Source of the DNA: Nitrospirales bacterium
GTDB lineage: Bacteria > Nitrospirota > Nitrospiria > Nitrospirales > UBA8639
Direction of reading: 5' to 3'
DNA length: 64,000 nucleotides
Assembly (NCBI GenBank): GCA_022825885.1
Contig: JAJDVY010000042.1
Location: 56,845-120,844, forward strand
How positions within the stretch are numbered: the first letter of the stretch is position 1; every line of letters starts with the position of its first letter. The notes beneath the pieces are model-generated. The model was not told the origin of the DNA and ran no database searches. It was given only the letters and a program-made list of their open reading frames with translations. Both the position numbers and the translations under genes were made by a program. This document shows positions 1-8,897 of the stretch, in pieces.

Positions 1-112
1 GCATGAACGACCACAGGGCATGATACCCATCGGGCCGTCGATCAAAAATCTTGAGAATGAGGTTGACCTTGGCCGGTGGATGCACCAGCAGGGACCGGTC
101 CACGCTACCCAT
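1..112 (-). CDS. ispE: 4-diphosphocytidyl-2-C-methyl-D-erythritol kinase (IspE), N-terminal fragment
   Basis: Only the first 37 codons lie in the window; the gene runs off the left edge. Translating the minus strand from the ATG at 112 gives the GHMP-kinase N-terminus typical of IspE: PAKVNLILKIFDRRPDGYHA at about residues 14-33. IspE phosphorylates CDP-methylerythritol in the MEP isoprenoid pathway in the cytoplasm. It follows the pilus/secretion genes on the same strand with about 64 bases between, so it may be the tail of that operon. The ribosome-binding site is weak. The family call rests on this short but distinctive segment. Confidence 0.8.
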   Translation of the reverse strand, partial: MGSVDRSLLVHPPAKVNLILKIFDRRPDGYHALWSFM

Positions 113-176
113 GAGGTACTCTTAGCAATCCGCCCGGCTCGTCCGCAACAACGTGACAGCTTCTATCCTCAGGCGA

Positions 177-1388
177 TCAGTCGAATACGGAGGGCATCTG
201 AAAAATCGGCAGATACATGGCCACGACAATAAACCCGATGCCGATCCCCAATACGACGATCATCAGCGGCTCCAGGACCGCGGTGAACGCGGCAACATCG
301 CGGTCCACTTCACGCTCATAGAGGTCGGCGACGTTTCCCAAGGCCGTATCGAGACTGCCCGTGGCCTCACCGACCCCGACCATGTTGGAGACCAGACGGG
401 GAAACATTCCAGATCGTTCCAGCGGGTCGGCCAGCGTGTGACCTTCGCGAATACTCGAACGGGCTTCCTCCAACGCCCAGGCCATAAGCTGTAACCCTGA
501 CACCTTTTGGGCAATTTCCAGACTGCGCAAGATAGGCACGCCGCTTCCCAGGAGCACACTGAGCGTCCGCGCGACGTGAACCACGGCCACGTTTCGCCGC
601 AGTTTCCCCAGCAACGGGAGACGAAGCACGACGTGTTCGATCATCCGTTGCCCGGACCGGGTTTTCGCCCACAGGCGTCCTCCTATGCCCATACCGATCA
701 TTCCGATGAGTGCCGACACCCATTGCTCCTGGAGCCATCGACTCAACGCCAGCACGACGGCCGTGGGCCAAGGCAGCGCGTCGCCCCAATCGGCAAACAT
801 GGTGGCGAACATGGGGATCACCCAAATGAGCAACACCCAGAGCACGAGCAAGGCCACACTCACCACCAGCAGGGGATAGGCCAACGCCAGCTTCACCTGT
901 TGCCTGAGCCGTACCACTTTATCCAAGTGCACGGCCAACCGGCCGAACGTCTTATCCAGGGTTCCACTTTCCTCCCCGGCCTCAACCATACTCACGTACC
1001 AGGGCGTGAACACCGTGGGGTGCCCCTGAAGCGCATCGGCCAGCGATGATCCCGACTCCACCTTCTGCTTCACCGCACGGAGTACCGCTTGGAAGGCCGG
1101 AGCCGACGTTTGCGTCGCCAGCATGTCGAGGCTCTGCACAAGGGGAACTCCGGCATTGATCAAGGCTTCGAGTTGATAGGTCACGACCATCACGTCGTTT
1201 TGAGAGACGCGGGCCGTTCCCGGGAATGACCACCCTTCGATGGAGCGTGAGGATTTTTCCCGGATACGGGTTACATACAGATCTTGCCGGCGGAGAGCCC
1301 GCAGGGCGGCGTCTTGGTCCACGGCCTCCAGTTCTCCCTGCCGGGCTCCACCCTGGCGGGTTTTCACGCGATATACGAACGTCGGCAT
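177..1388 (-). CDS. Type IV pilus / type II secretion inner-membrane platform protein (PilC/GspF family)
   Basis: This is a 403-residue polytopic protein of the GspF/PilC family, the inner-membrane platform on which the assembly ATPase acts to extrude pseudopilins. It shows the family layout of two repeated cytoplasmic T2SSF domains: one around residues 60-190 and ending in a hydrophobic segment (LLVVSVALLVLWVLLIWVI), the other around 265-390 and followed by a C-terminal membrane helix (LEPLMIVVLGIGIGFIVVAM). I chose the ATG at 1388 because the protein then starts MPTFVYRVKT, the usual family start. An in-frame TTG at 1433 that overlaps the stop of the upstream ATPase gene is an alternative. 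Pilus and secretion versions cannot be separated from this gene alone. Confidence 0.9.
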   Translation of the reverse strand: MPTFVYRVKTRQGGARQGELEAVDQDAALRALRRQDLYVTRIREKSSRSIEGWSFPGTARVSQNDVMVVTYQLEALINAGVPLVQSLDMLATQTSAPAFQAVLRAVKQKVESGSSLADALQGHPTVFTPWYVSMVEAGEESGTLDKTFGRLAVHLDKVVRLRQQVKLALAYPLLVVSVALLVLWVLLIWVIPMFATMFADWGDALPWPTAVVLALSRWLQEQWVSALIGMIGMGIGGRLWAKTRSGQRMIEHVVLRLPLLGKLRRNVAVVHVARTLSVLLGSGVPILRSLEIAQKVSGLQLMAWALEEARSSIREGHTLADPLERSGMFPRLVSNMVGVGEATGSLDTALGNVADLYEREVDRDVAAFTAVLEPLMIVVLGIGIGFIVVAMYLPIFQMPSVFD

Positions 1389-1429
1389 GATCAAGTGCGG
1401 CTCAAGGAACCGGCTTTCTCCTTCCGAAG

Positions 1430-3244
1430 TCAATCCTCGGTGGATACACTCACCACCTCTTCAATCGTCGTGAGACCTTGCTTGATTTTGTCCAATCCAC
1501 TTCGTCGAATGGTTTTCAAGCCGTCGGCCAGTGCTTGTTGCTTGAGTTGATCGGCGGTCTGGCGTTCAAGAGTCCGCGATCGAAAACGCTCGGAGATTGG
1601 CAAGACCTCAAACAGACCGATACGGCCTTTATAGCCTGTTCCATGACACGTGGTACAGCCCTGCCCGCGTACCGGCACGAGGGCCGGCGTCTCCGCGTCG
1701 GTGAATCCCAACTCGCGAAGCTGTTCCCTCGAAAAACGATCGTCCGGCCGGGGACAATCAGGGCAGATCCGACGCACAAGCCGCTGCGCCACGATGACAC
1801 TGACCGACGACGCCACCATAAAGGGATCGACACCCATGTCGAGCAACCGCGTCACCGCCCGAACCGCATCATGGGTATGCAACGTGGACAACACCCGATG
1901 CCCGGTCAAGGCAGCCCGGATCGCAATTTGCGCGGTTTCCAAGTCACGGACCTCGCCGACCATCATGATATCCGGGTCCTGCCGCAGAAACGCCCTCAGG
2001 ATCTGCGCAAACCCCAGACCGATCTCTTCCTTGATCTGGACTTGCGTGAGACCGGTGAAATGATATTCCACCGGATCTTCGACCGTGACGATATTCACGT
2101 CAGGCGTGTTCAACACTTGCAGCGCCGAATACAGCGTCGTGGTCTTTCCGCTCCCCGTCGGTCCGGTCACCAGGATCATCCCATGCGGGCGTTCCAGGGC
2201 CGCGAGAAAGGTCTCAGCATCGTTCGCATCCAACCCCAAGGCCGGCAGATCGACCAGTTGACCGGCCCGGTTCAGCAACCGAAGCACGGCTTTCTCCCCG
2301 TGCAGGGAAGGCAGCACCGAAAGGCGAACGTCAATGGTCCGTTGCGATCCCAACTCCAACGTCAGGCGTCCATCCTGCGGAAGACGGCGTTCGGCGATAT
2401 CCAGATGCGAAAGAATCTTGAGCCGAGAGATCACGGCGTTCCGCAACCCCAGGGAATAGGTCATCGCCGTATGCAGCACACCGTCCAGCCGGAACCGCAC
2501 GCGCACCGCGCTCTCGCAGGGTTCCAAATGCACGTCACTCACGCCCGTGCCGGCCGCACGATCGAGAATCGTCTGCACCAACCGGGCGACGGGAGATTCC
2601 TCTTCCACCAACGCCTCGGCACCTGCTTCCGGCTGCGCGTACCGCAGGCTCGACGACGCCTTGTCCAACAACGACGTCATCTCCTCGGATTGCAGGATTG
2701 AATCAACGGTGTGGACGCGGAACCCGGTTTCGCTGGAATGGAAGGATACGGGGGCAGAGGCAGGGTCGTCAGGCGTGTTCGCCGGCGTGGATGAGCCGTC
2801 GCGTCGATTCCCATCCTGCCCCTGGTACAACGCCTGCACGCATTGACGGATGTCGGCTTCCAGCGCAATCACCGGAACCACTTGCAACCCGGTACGAAAC
2901 CGGACCTCATCCAACACGTGCAGGTTGGCCGGGTCAGCCAGGGCAACCGTCAATCGCCGGCCGACTTGATTCACCGGCACAGCCATGTGTTGGCGGGCCC
3001 AAGCCTCGGGAACGAAATTCGCGATCTGCGGAGAAACGTCGGTAGGGAAGGGATGCGCCGTGGCCAATCCATACTGCTGGCCCAGAAACTTCAGTAACGT
3101 TTCTTCGGAAATAACGCGCCGTTCACAGAGAATTTGCCCGAGGGGTTGGCGGGTCTCCTGCTGTCGAGTCAACGCTTCTCGTAATTGCACAGAGGTCACA
3201 CATCCGGCATCAAGCAGTAATTGACCCAGCCGGGTATGCAGCAT
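1430..3244 (-). CDS. Type IV pilus / type II secretion assembly ATPase (PilB/GspE family)
   Basis: This 604-residue protein is the hexameric ATPase that powers pilin or pseudopilin assembly. The N-terminal 130 residues form an MshEN-type domain (LGQLLLDAGCVTSVQLREAL). The motor follows: Walker A GPTGSGKTTT at 361-370, an Asp box (VEDPVEY, 388-394), Walker B DIMMVGEVRD at 425-434, a His box around 450-460, and a tetracysteine zinc site (C494, C497, C530, C533). Residues 140-175 are a low-complexity linker rich in Pro, Ser and Asp. It lies directly upstream of the platform protein on the same strand, which supports a shared operon. The length matches PilB or GspE with an N-terminal extension. 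Confidence 0.93.
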   Translation of the reverse strand: MLHTRLGQLLLDAGCVTSVQLREALTRQQETRQPLGQILCERRVISEETLLKFLGQQYGLATAHPFPTDVSPQIANFVPEAWARQHMAVPVNQVGRRLTVALADPANLHVLDEVRFRTGLQVVPVIALEADIRQCVQALYQGQDGNRRDGSSTPANTPDDPASAPVSFHSSETGFRVHTVDSILQSEEMTSLLDKASSSLRYAQPEAGAEALVEEESPVARLVQTILDRAAGTGVSDVHLEPCESAVRVRFRLDGVLHTAMTYSLGLRNAVISRLKILSHLDIAERRLPQDGRLTLELGSQRTIDVRLSVLPSLHGEKAVLRLLNRAGQLVDLPALGLDANDAETFLAALERPHGMILVTGPTGSGKTTTLYSALQVLNTPDVNIVTVEDPVEYHFTGLTQVQIKEEIGLGFAQILRAFLRQDPDIMMVGEVRDLETAQIAIRAALTGHRVLSTLHTHDAVRAVTRLLDMGVDPFMVASSVSVIVAQRLVRRICPDCPRPDDRFSREQLRELGFTDAETPALVPVRGQGCTTCHGTGYKGRIGLFEVLPISERFRSRTLERQTADQLKQQALADGLKTIRRSGLDKIKQGLTTIEEVVSVSTED

Positions 3245-3272
3245 AAGACCCCACCACGAAACGCGGAATTCC

Positions 3273-3881
3273 TTACGAATTCTCTGCGTTGTTCAACTGA
3301 CTCACTCCGCGGAAAATATAATGCATGCCGGAAAGGACGGTCAGCAGACTCATTGTCAATAACAGGGGGAACAGCAGAACGGGGTTCAGACCTTGGGAAA
3401 TCAAGGCAAGGACCAGGATCATATAGCTCACCTGAAACAGGGTCGTGGCCTTACCCAACACCGTGGGCGAGGCATCGATGACCGTACTGGTCAGGTGGGC
3501 CAACAGCGTGCCGGTGAGCAAAATCGCATCACGACTCACCACTAGGATAACGCTCCACACCGGCACCATGTCCAAAAAAGAAAACGTCACAAACGTCGTC
3601 ATAAGTAACAGCTTATCCGCCAGTGGGTCGAGATAGGCCCCAAACCGCGTTTTCTGATTCGCCATACGGGCGATCGTGCCGTCCAGAGCATCGGTCAGCG
3701 CCGCGATTATCAGCGTCACCAAGGCATACTCCACGTGCTCGTAGATCAATAACCCGACAATGAGCGGGATCAACAAGATCCGGAGTATGGTGAGACTATT
3801 CGGGATGTTCAGCGGGACCACGCCACCAATAGAGAAACGGGCATCCATGACATCCGGAGCTGATCCTTGTTTGGAAATCAC
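3273..3881 (-). CDS. pgsA: CDP-diacylglycerol--glycerol-3-phosphate 3-phosphatidyltransferase
   Basis: This membrane enzyme makes phosphatidylglycerophosphate, the first committed step to phosphatidylglycerol and cardiolipin. The CDP-alcohol phosphotransferase signature D-x2-DG-x2-AR-x8-G-x3-D-x3-D is complete (DALDGTIARM, then GAYLDPLAD), and several hydrophobic helices surround it. I start it at the GTG at 3881 because a perfect AAGGAGG lies six bases upstream (3888-3894). That gives 202 residues, close to the family norm. The frame stays open further upstream but that part has no homology features. It may be co-transcribed with the ATPase gene downstream (28-base gap). Confidence 0.9.
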   Translation of the reverse strand: MISKQGSAPDVMDARFSIGGVVPLNIPNSLTILRILLIPLIVGLLIYEHVEYALVTLIIAALTDALDGTIARMANQKTRFGAYLDPLADKLLLMTTFVTFSFLDMVPVWSVILVVSRDAILLTGTLLAHLTSTVIDASPTVLGKATTLFQVSYMILVLALISQGLNPVLLFPLLLTMSLLTVLSGMHYIFRGVSQLNNAENS

Positions 3882-4062
3882 GGTCAACCTCCTTAGTGAA
3901 ACAAGACTAAGGGTGAGACGTGAGTAAGTCAACTGAAACACAACCATTGTGCTCAGGCCTGAAGCGTTGAGCGCAAACCCGACCGCATGGCATGGTTGAA
4001 GGTTCCAGTTGTCCCTCCCTATAATGGCCGCCTATGAAAATGAACCGAAAGGATCCATCCGC

Positions 4063-4377
4063 ATGAGTACCTTACCGTTATCGTTCCGGTTACGAAACGC
4101 CGTCATCGAGAAGCACCAGTTGGAGGGCACCGATCCCAGCGATCGCTATTTTAACCGCCTTGTGCCGGTCACACACGTCAATCGCGGCTACACGGCCACG
4201 ATGACCTACGAAGCCCTCGTAACGGAAAGCCGTGTTCACCAGACCGTGGGCGGCGCCATTACGGACATCGTGGACAAGCTTCGTCACTTGGGCTTTACGC
4301 ACATGCGGACGCGGTTGAATTTCAAGGGTCAAAAATATCTCGCCGAAAAAGAATCATGGGTTGAGTATCCCGACTGA
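4063..4377 (+). CDS. Conserved-looking small protein of unknown function
   Basis: I do not recognise this 104-residue soluble protein. The ATG at 4063 is preceded at nine bases by AAAGGA; an in-frame ATG at 4009 is less likely. The sequence is balanced and looks like a real folded protein: LSFRLRNAVIEKHQ at the start, a polar middle, and a C-terminal half with an amphipathic helix (GGAITDIVDKLRHLGFTH) followed by a short strand-like segment. There is no signal peptide or membrane segment. It is a lone plus-strand gene between pgsA (divergent) and the serine hydrolase (convergent). Confidence 0.6.
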   Translation: MSTLPLSFRLRNAVIEKHQLEGTDPSDRYFNRLVPVTHVNRGYTATMTYEALVTESRVHQTVGGAITDIVDKLRHLGFTHMRTRLNFKGQKYLAEKESWVEYPD

Positions 4378-4421
4378 CCTCTTTCCTTCCCGCACGGGTT
4401 GCGCACGGCATCCCCCGGCCC

Positions 4422-5522
4422 TTACCTCTCGCCCCATTCCTGATAGATGGCGTCGTGGATCTGCGGACGGAACGCCTTGATGGCCGTATTCGTCCGGGTC
4501 GGATTCACGCGATTGGACAAAATAATCACCTCAAGGTCACAGGACGGATCAATCCAGAGAGACGTGCCCGTAAACCCCACGTGCCCGAACGCCCGTGACG
4601 AAAACCTCGTACCCGAGGATGAGGGGGCAGAAGGGGTATCCCATCCCAGACCCCAAGAAAAGGGATCTGATTGGCGATCGGTAAACTGTTTCGCAAGAGC
4701 GGCACTCAATACGCCATTCCGACCTTGTACCGCCTGAAGCCACGCGGCTGAAAGTTGGCCGACGGCGTGAGCCGTACCGAACAGTCCGGCGTGCCCGGCG
4801 CAGCCTCCCAACGCATGAGCGTTTTCATCATGCACTTCTCCGCAAAGCAAACGATTTCTCCAAAGGTCCCATTCCGTGGGGACGATGTGCGTTGAATCCT
4901 CCGTTATCGCTTCCTCACGGCTGAGAAACGCCAAAGACGAAATGCCCAGAGGCTCATAGACTCTCCGCCGGCAATACGCAGCCAAGGACGCCCCCGCACA
5001 CCGTTCGACGACCGCGCCAAGCACCATGAAACCCACGTCGCTGTACAAACTTTGACTGCCCGGCCGATAGACAATTGGTTCACACGCGACGGCGTTCAGC
5101 AACGCGTGGATGCGTTGTCGTCGTTCTGTTTCATTCCGGGGCGGCAACCCCGAGGGCGCCAATTGTTCAAAATAAGGCCGCCAAGCCGGCAATCCCGCTC
5201 GATGTGAGAGCAGTTGCCGGAGATCGACGCCGGCGAACGGACTCCCCCGCAACTCATCCGCCCATTGAGACACGGGCTGATCCAAGTGCAGGTGTCCATC
5301 CTGGACCAAACACAACACGGCCGTGCTCGTGGCCAGTGGTTTGGTTAAGGAAGCCAAGTCATAGATCGACTCCAGGCGGACCGGCCGGTCGTCGGGTGGA
5401 ACTCCCTGAGTTCCCACGGCTTCGTGAAAGACGACGGTTCCGCGAGACCTCACCAGAGCCACCGCACCCGGGAACACTTTTTCGTTGACGGCCAGTCGAA
5501 AGGCCCGGCGGATGGCACTCAT
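4422..5522 (-). CDS. Serine hydrolase of the class C beta-lactamase / DD-peptidase fold
   Basis: About 366 residues with the class C beta-lactamase-like (PF00144) layout. The catalytic SxxK is SLTK in DLASLTKPLATSTAV. The YxN-equivalent is YSD (SQSLYSDVGFMVLG). A late HxG-type element is HVGFTG, followed by an LSNR strand. Members include esterases, D-aminopeptidases and penicillin-binding proteins, so the substrate cannot be named. It is the last gene of the minus-strand cell-wall cluster, which suggests a role on peptidoglycan peptides, but that is inference. The start is uncertain: ATG 5522 is closest to where homology begins, while an in-frame ATG at 5567 and a TTG at 5627 overlapping the yggT stop are alternatives. 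No signal peptide is evident. Confidence 0.8.
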   Translation of the reverse strand: MSAIRRAFRLAVNEKVFPGAVALVRSRGTVVFHEAVGTQGVPPDDRPVRLESIYDLASLTKPLATSTAVLCLVQDGHLHLDQPVSQWADELRGSPFAGVDLRQLLSHRAGLPAWRPYFEQLAPSGLPPRNETERRQRIHALLNAVACEPIVYRPGSQSLYSDVGFMVLGAVVERCAGASLAAYCRRRVYEPLGISSLAFLSREEAITEDSTHIVPTEWDLWRNRLLCGEVHDENAHALGGCAGHAGLFGTAHAVGQLSAAWLQAVQGRNGVLSAALAKQFTDRQSDPFSWGLGWDTPSAPSSSGTRFSSRAFGHVGFTGTSLWIDPSCDLEVIILSNRVNPTRTNTAIKAFRPQIHDAIYQEWGER

Positions 5523-5623
5523 GCGAACGTGAGCCAGCGGCCTCCTTGTCGCCGTGGCGAACCCCATGTCAGCGTGGTGCGACAAGCGTCGTCGTGAAAG
5601 CGCATGGAGACAATCCTTCGTCG

Positions 5624-5920
5624 TCAATGCAACCTCAAACCGATGTCCCGAATGGTTTGCACCACGGCATATTGCAGAAACATAATCAGTAAAATAGCCA
5701 AAATGGGCGAGACATCAATGCCGCCGAGGATACCCACCCTGCGTCTGATGACGATCAGGACAGGGTCGGTCGCCTTGGCGAGAAACTGAACGATCGGATT
5801 CCACGGATCAGGATTCACCCACGATATCAGGGCCCGGACGATGATCAGCCACATATACAGAAACAGGACCGTATCCAAGACATAGGCCAGCCCCTGGAAA
5901 ATATTACCTGCGACGAACAT
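5624..5920 (-). CDS. yggT: YggT family integral membrane protein
   Basis: This 98-residue protein has the two-part YggT layout: hydrophobic helices at about residues 8-30 and 66-88, separated by the conserved segment RALISWVNPDPWNPIVQFL and the turn DPVLIVIRRRV. YggT proteins are small inner-membrane proteins often found next to yggS and the dcw cluster; they have been linked to osmotic tolerance and division, but the molecular role is not settled. GAGGAGAGGGG precedes the ATG. It is followed directly by the serine hydrolase and preceded by yggS with a gap of about 100 bases. Confidence 0.88.
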   Translation of the reverse strand: MFVAGNIFQGLAYVLDTVLFLYMWLIIVRALISWVNPDPWNPIVQFLAKATDPVLIVIRRRVGILGGIDVSPILAILLIMFLQYAVVQTIRDIGLRLH

Positions 5921-6022
5921 GGTCCCCTCTCCTCATAACGTACGGCGCTTTCCGTGTTTCATTCCGTTTACCGGAAGAAGAACGCGCATTGATGATTGCC
6001 GCGCGTGCATCGTTTCGACAAG

Positions 6023-6730
6023 TCACAGGACCGGCTGCCGTCGCGCCCCGAACAGCGCGGTGCCGACACGCACCAACGTCGCGCCTTCTTCCACCGCAAT
6101 TTCAAAATCATTGGACATGCCCATGGAAAGTTCGTGCATGTGGACCCGCTGCAACGGCAGACGGCTGATCCGTTCGGCCAAATGTTTGAGTCGTTGAAAA
6201 TACGGCCGCGTTCGTTCGGGGTCAGGATTCCACGGAGGCACGGTCATGAGCCCTTGCACGCACACGGACGGAAAGGCATCAATTTGCGAGACAGCCGACG
6301 GCAACGCGTCGGGCGAAAACCCGCCCTTGGATTCTTCGCCTCCAACATTGACCTCGAGCAGGATGGCTTGGGGGGTGTGCCGTTCATGCGCCCGTCGCTG
6401 AATGTCCTCGGCCTGCTCCAGGGATTCCACGGAATGAATGAGATTGAATCGCCCTACCAGCCATTTGAGTTTTCGTCGCTGAAGCCGGCCGATAAAGTGC
6501 CACTCCACGTCCCCACGTTCACCCACCGCCTGCATCTTGGCCTCTGCTTCCTGCCAGCGATTTTCTCCGCAGATGGTCAAACCGGCCCGGATGGCATCAA
6601 GAACCCGTGGCGCTTCGACGTATTTCGTCGCCGCCACCAATCGGACGGCAGACGGGTCCCGCCCTGCGCGTTCCGCTGCGCGACGAATCCGATCTCGTGT
6701 CGTCTGAATCTTCGTCGAGAGGTCCTTCAA
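6023..6730 (-). CDS. yggS: Pyridoxal phosphate homeostasis protein (YggS/PLPBP family)
   Basis: This is a single-domain alanine-racemase-fold PLP-binding protein that buffers pyridoxal phosphate. The PLP lysine is in LVAATKYVEA; other family motifs are CGENRWQEA, EWHFIGRLQRRK, LLEVNVGGEESKGGF, GLMTVPPW and the phosphate-binding end SMGMSNDFEIAVEEGATLVR. I start it at a TTG at 6730, which has AAGGA seven bases upstream. From there the spacing to the conserved RDRI matches E. coli YggS, giving 235 residues. The frame can be extended to a TTG at 6796, but that extra part lies in an inverted repeat. It sits between pgeF and yggT, a common arrangement downstream of ftsZ. Confidence 0.88.
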   Translation of the reverse strand: MKDLSTKIQTTRDRIRRAAERAGRDPSAVRLVAATKYVEAPRVLDAIRAGLTICGENRWQEAEAKMQAVGERGDVEWHFIGRLQRRKLKWLVGRFNLIHSVESLEQAEDIQRRAHERHTPQAILLEVNVGGEESKGGFSPDALPSAVSQIDAFPSVCVQGLMTVPPWNPDPERTRPYFQRLKHLAERISRLPLQRVHMHELSMGMSNDFEIAVEEGATLVRVGTALFGARRQPVL

Positions 6731-6774
6731 CGGTACGTCCTTGAAAACGCGGTCCCCAGGATACGTCGACAGCC

Positions 6775-6830
6775 AGGACGCTCTGATTGACGGCAATGGG
6801 GGGATCCATGGCCATCAATCAGAGCGTCCT
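6775..6830. repeat. Perfect 16-bp inverted repeat at the pgeF/yggS junction
   Basis: AGGACGCTCTGATTGA at 6775-6790 is the exact reverse complement of 6815-6830, with a 24-base loop. The right arm overlaps the pgeF stop codon (6819-6821). The left arm lies just upstream of the chosen yggS start. No T-run follows on either strand, so it does not look like a simple intrinsic terminator. It could act as an RNA hairpin between the two messages. Confidence 0.85.
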
Positions 6831-7580
6831 CAACATAATTCCGCTGACCATATTCCCATGCACCTTTCCTTCCCGACGATAGGAAAAAAACAAATCCGGT
6901 CGACAGATCGTGCAGAGATCCACGGCATGGATATGGTCTTCGGCAAGACCGAGAGACACGGCCTGCCATTGAATGAATTTTTTCAAATCCAACCGGCCGG
7001 TCCCGGGACCGGTTCGTCTGAGGGTGGTCGAGTCATCGCGCACATCCGGCGGCAATTGGTCGATCACCGGCGTATCGACTTCATAACAACATGGTCCGGC
7101 CGAAGGTCCGATCTCCACGTGAAGCGAGGTCAAGCTGGCGTCGAATCGTTCCATCATGGTCCGCACGCTTTTCACCACGATGCCATGCACCGCCCCGCGC
7201 CAGCCCGCATGCACGGCCCCGATCACTCCGCGTGAGGGATCCATCAGCAACACGGGAACACAATCGGCGGTTTGGACGGTCAATAACGTGTCGGCTTGAT
7301 TCGTGAGCACGGCGTCATGGCCGCCAAAAAACGTTTGACCCGCGTTCAAGGGACGATCAATGCTCAACACGTCCGTCCCGTGTACCTGGCAGAGGGAGAC
7401 CACCAACGGATAGTCGGGATCTCCGGCCTTCACCGTCCCTTGCTCTCCGTTCATGCGTCCATACTCCGGCCCATAACGCGTCCCGAAGAAATGCAAGATG
7501 CGTTGACTCAGCCGTCCGAAAGACCAACTTGTAAAAGGAATCATCGATTTGCGTGTCGGAGGTTCCGCAACGAGCACCAT
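6819..7580 (-). CDS. pgeF: Peptidoglycan editing factor PgeF / multicopper-like laccase-domain protein (YfiH family)
   Basis: This 253-residue protein belongs to the DUF152/YfiH family. Members have purine-nucleoside phosphorylase-type activity, and in E. coli YfiH prevents wrong amino acids from entering peptidoglycan. The zinc-site elements are visible: CQVHGTDV, VQTADCVPVLLMD, GAVHAGWRGAV and EIGPSAGPCCYEV. The ATG at 7580 has AAGGAGG about nine bases upstream and fits the family start; the frame stays open into ftsZ but that extension is not homologous. It follows ftsZ with a 28-base gap and is almost surely co-transcribed with it. Confidence 0.88.
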   Translation of the reverse strand: MVLVAEPPTRKSMIPFTSWSFGRLSQRILHFFGTRYGPEYGRMNGEQGTVKAGDPDYPLVVSLCQVHGTDVLSIDRPLNAGQTFFGGHDAVLTNQADTLLTVQTADCVPVLLMDPSRGVIGAVHAGWRGAVHGIVVKSVRTMMERFDASLTSLHVEIGPSAGPCCYEVDTPVIDQLPPDVRDDSTTLRRTGPGTGRLDLKKFIQWQAVSLGLAEDHIHAVDLCTICRPDLFFSYRREGKVHGNMVSGIMLRTL

Positions 7581-7608
7581 TCTTCCTGTCCTCCTTTCTG
7601 ACAACCCG

Positions 7609-8796
7609 TTAATTGGTCCCCCTGCGCAAAAACGCGGGGATTTCCCAATCCGCATCCACCAATAAATCACCCTGTTCGCCTCGCGAATCCGACTCCCTTC
7701 GCCGCATAAACGTCGGACGATCCAAGTCCTCGACCGACCCGCCCATTGCCAAGACTGGTTGAGGGACCGGAGGCGCAGGGTGACGAGTACGTTCTGGTGT
7801 TTCCTGATTCGCGGCCGGCTTTGCTCTGAAGGAGTCCTGCTGTTGCTCAAATCCCGTTGCGATCACGGTGATGACCACCTCGTCTCCCAAGCTCGGATCA
7901 ATCACGTGTCCGACGATAATATTCGCTTGAGGGTCCGCAGCTTCTTTCGCCATGGTTGAGGCTTCGTCGAGTTCATGCAGGGCCAGATCCGGACCGCCGG
8001 TGACGTTGAACAACAACCCTTTGGCTCCCTCGATTCCACTCTCTTCCAGCAGCGGGCTGGTAATCGCCTGCCGGACGGCTTCCACGGCGCGATTCGTTCC
8101 TCTGGCCACGCCCATCCCCATCACCGCTCTCCCCCTGTAGGACATGACCGTTTTGACGTCGGCAAAGTCCACGTTGACCAAACCGGGAGTCGCGATCACG
8201 TCGATGATACCTTTAATGGCTTGACGCAGGACGTCATCCGCCTTCTTGAACGCCTCCAACACCGAGGTGTGCTTATCCACCAAGTTCAGCAGTTTCTGAT
8301 TGGGGATCACGAGCAACGAATCCACGTGCTGCCTGAGTTCCCGCAACCCCTCTTCAGCATACCCCATCCGACGTTGCCCTTCATGTTGAAAGGGTTTCGT
8401 CACCACCCCGACGGTCAAAATTCCCAATTCCCTGGCCAGCCTGGCCGCGACCGGCGCACCACCCGTTCCGGTCCCACCGCCCATGCCTGCCGTGACGAAG
8501 ACCATATCCGCATCTTCCAAGGCCGTACGGATGTCGTCTTCACTTTCCAGGGCGGAGTCCTTGCCCACTTCGGGGTTCGCGCCGGCCCCGAGTCCTTTGG
8601 TTCGCGCCGGGCCCAATTGAATGCGGTACTGAGTCGCGGATTTGTTCAACGATTGAAGATCGGTGTTCGCCACCACGAACTCCACTCGAGTCAGACCGGC
8701 CGCAATCATGGTATTGACTGCGTTGCACCCCGCTCCACCGAGTCCGATTACCTTAATTCGAACCGGGCTCATTTCTTCATCTTGAAATGCAAACAT
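7609..8796 (-). CDS. ftsZ: Cell division protein FtsZ
   Basis: FtsZ is the tubulin-like GTPase that forms the Z ring. The 395-residue sequence has the GTP-binding start [15 protein letters not shown], the tubulin signature [10 protein letters not shown] at 106-115, and a variable linker from about residue 315. It ends in the conserved C-terminal peptide [10 protein letters not shown] that binds FtsA and ZipA-type partners. AAAAAGGAGG sits about six bases before the ATG. It follows ftsA after a 101-base gap, the longest within the core cluster, so a local promoter there is possible although I see no clear one. Confidence 0.98.
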   Translation of the reverse strand: MFAFQDEEMSPVRIKVIGLGGAGCNAVNTMIAAGLTRVEFVVANTDLQSLNKSATQYRIQLGPARTKGLGAGANPEVGKDSALESEDDIRTALEDADMVFVTAGMGGGTGTGGAPVAARLARELGILTVGVVTKPFQHEGQRRMGYAEEGLRELRQHVDSLLVIPNQKLLNLVDKHTSVLEAFKKADDVLRQAIKGIIDVIATPGLVNVDFADVKTVMSYRGRAVMGMGVARGTNRAVEAVRQAITSPLLEESGIEGAKGLLFNVTGGPDLALHELDEASTMAKEAADPQANIIVGHVIDPSLGDEVVITVIATGFEQQQDSFRAKPAANQETPERTRHPAPPVPQPVLAMGGSVEDLDRPTFMRRRESDSRGEQGDLLVDADWEIPAFLRRGTN

Positions 8797-8897
8797 GGAA
8801 CGCCTCCTTTTTATGAAATCCGAACTCCACGCGCGCCGGGATCAATCATCAATGGCCCTCCGCAACCGTGGCGTCTGCACGTCTGATTCGTCACCCC

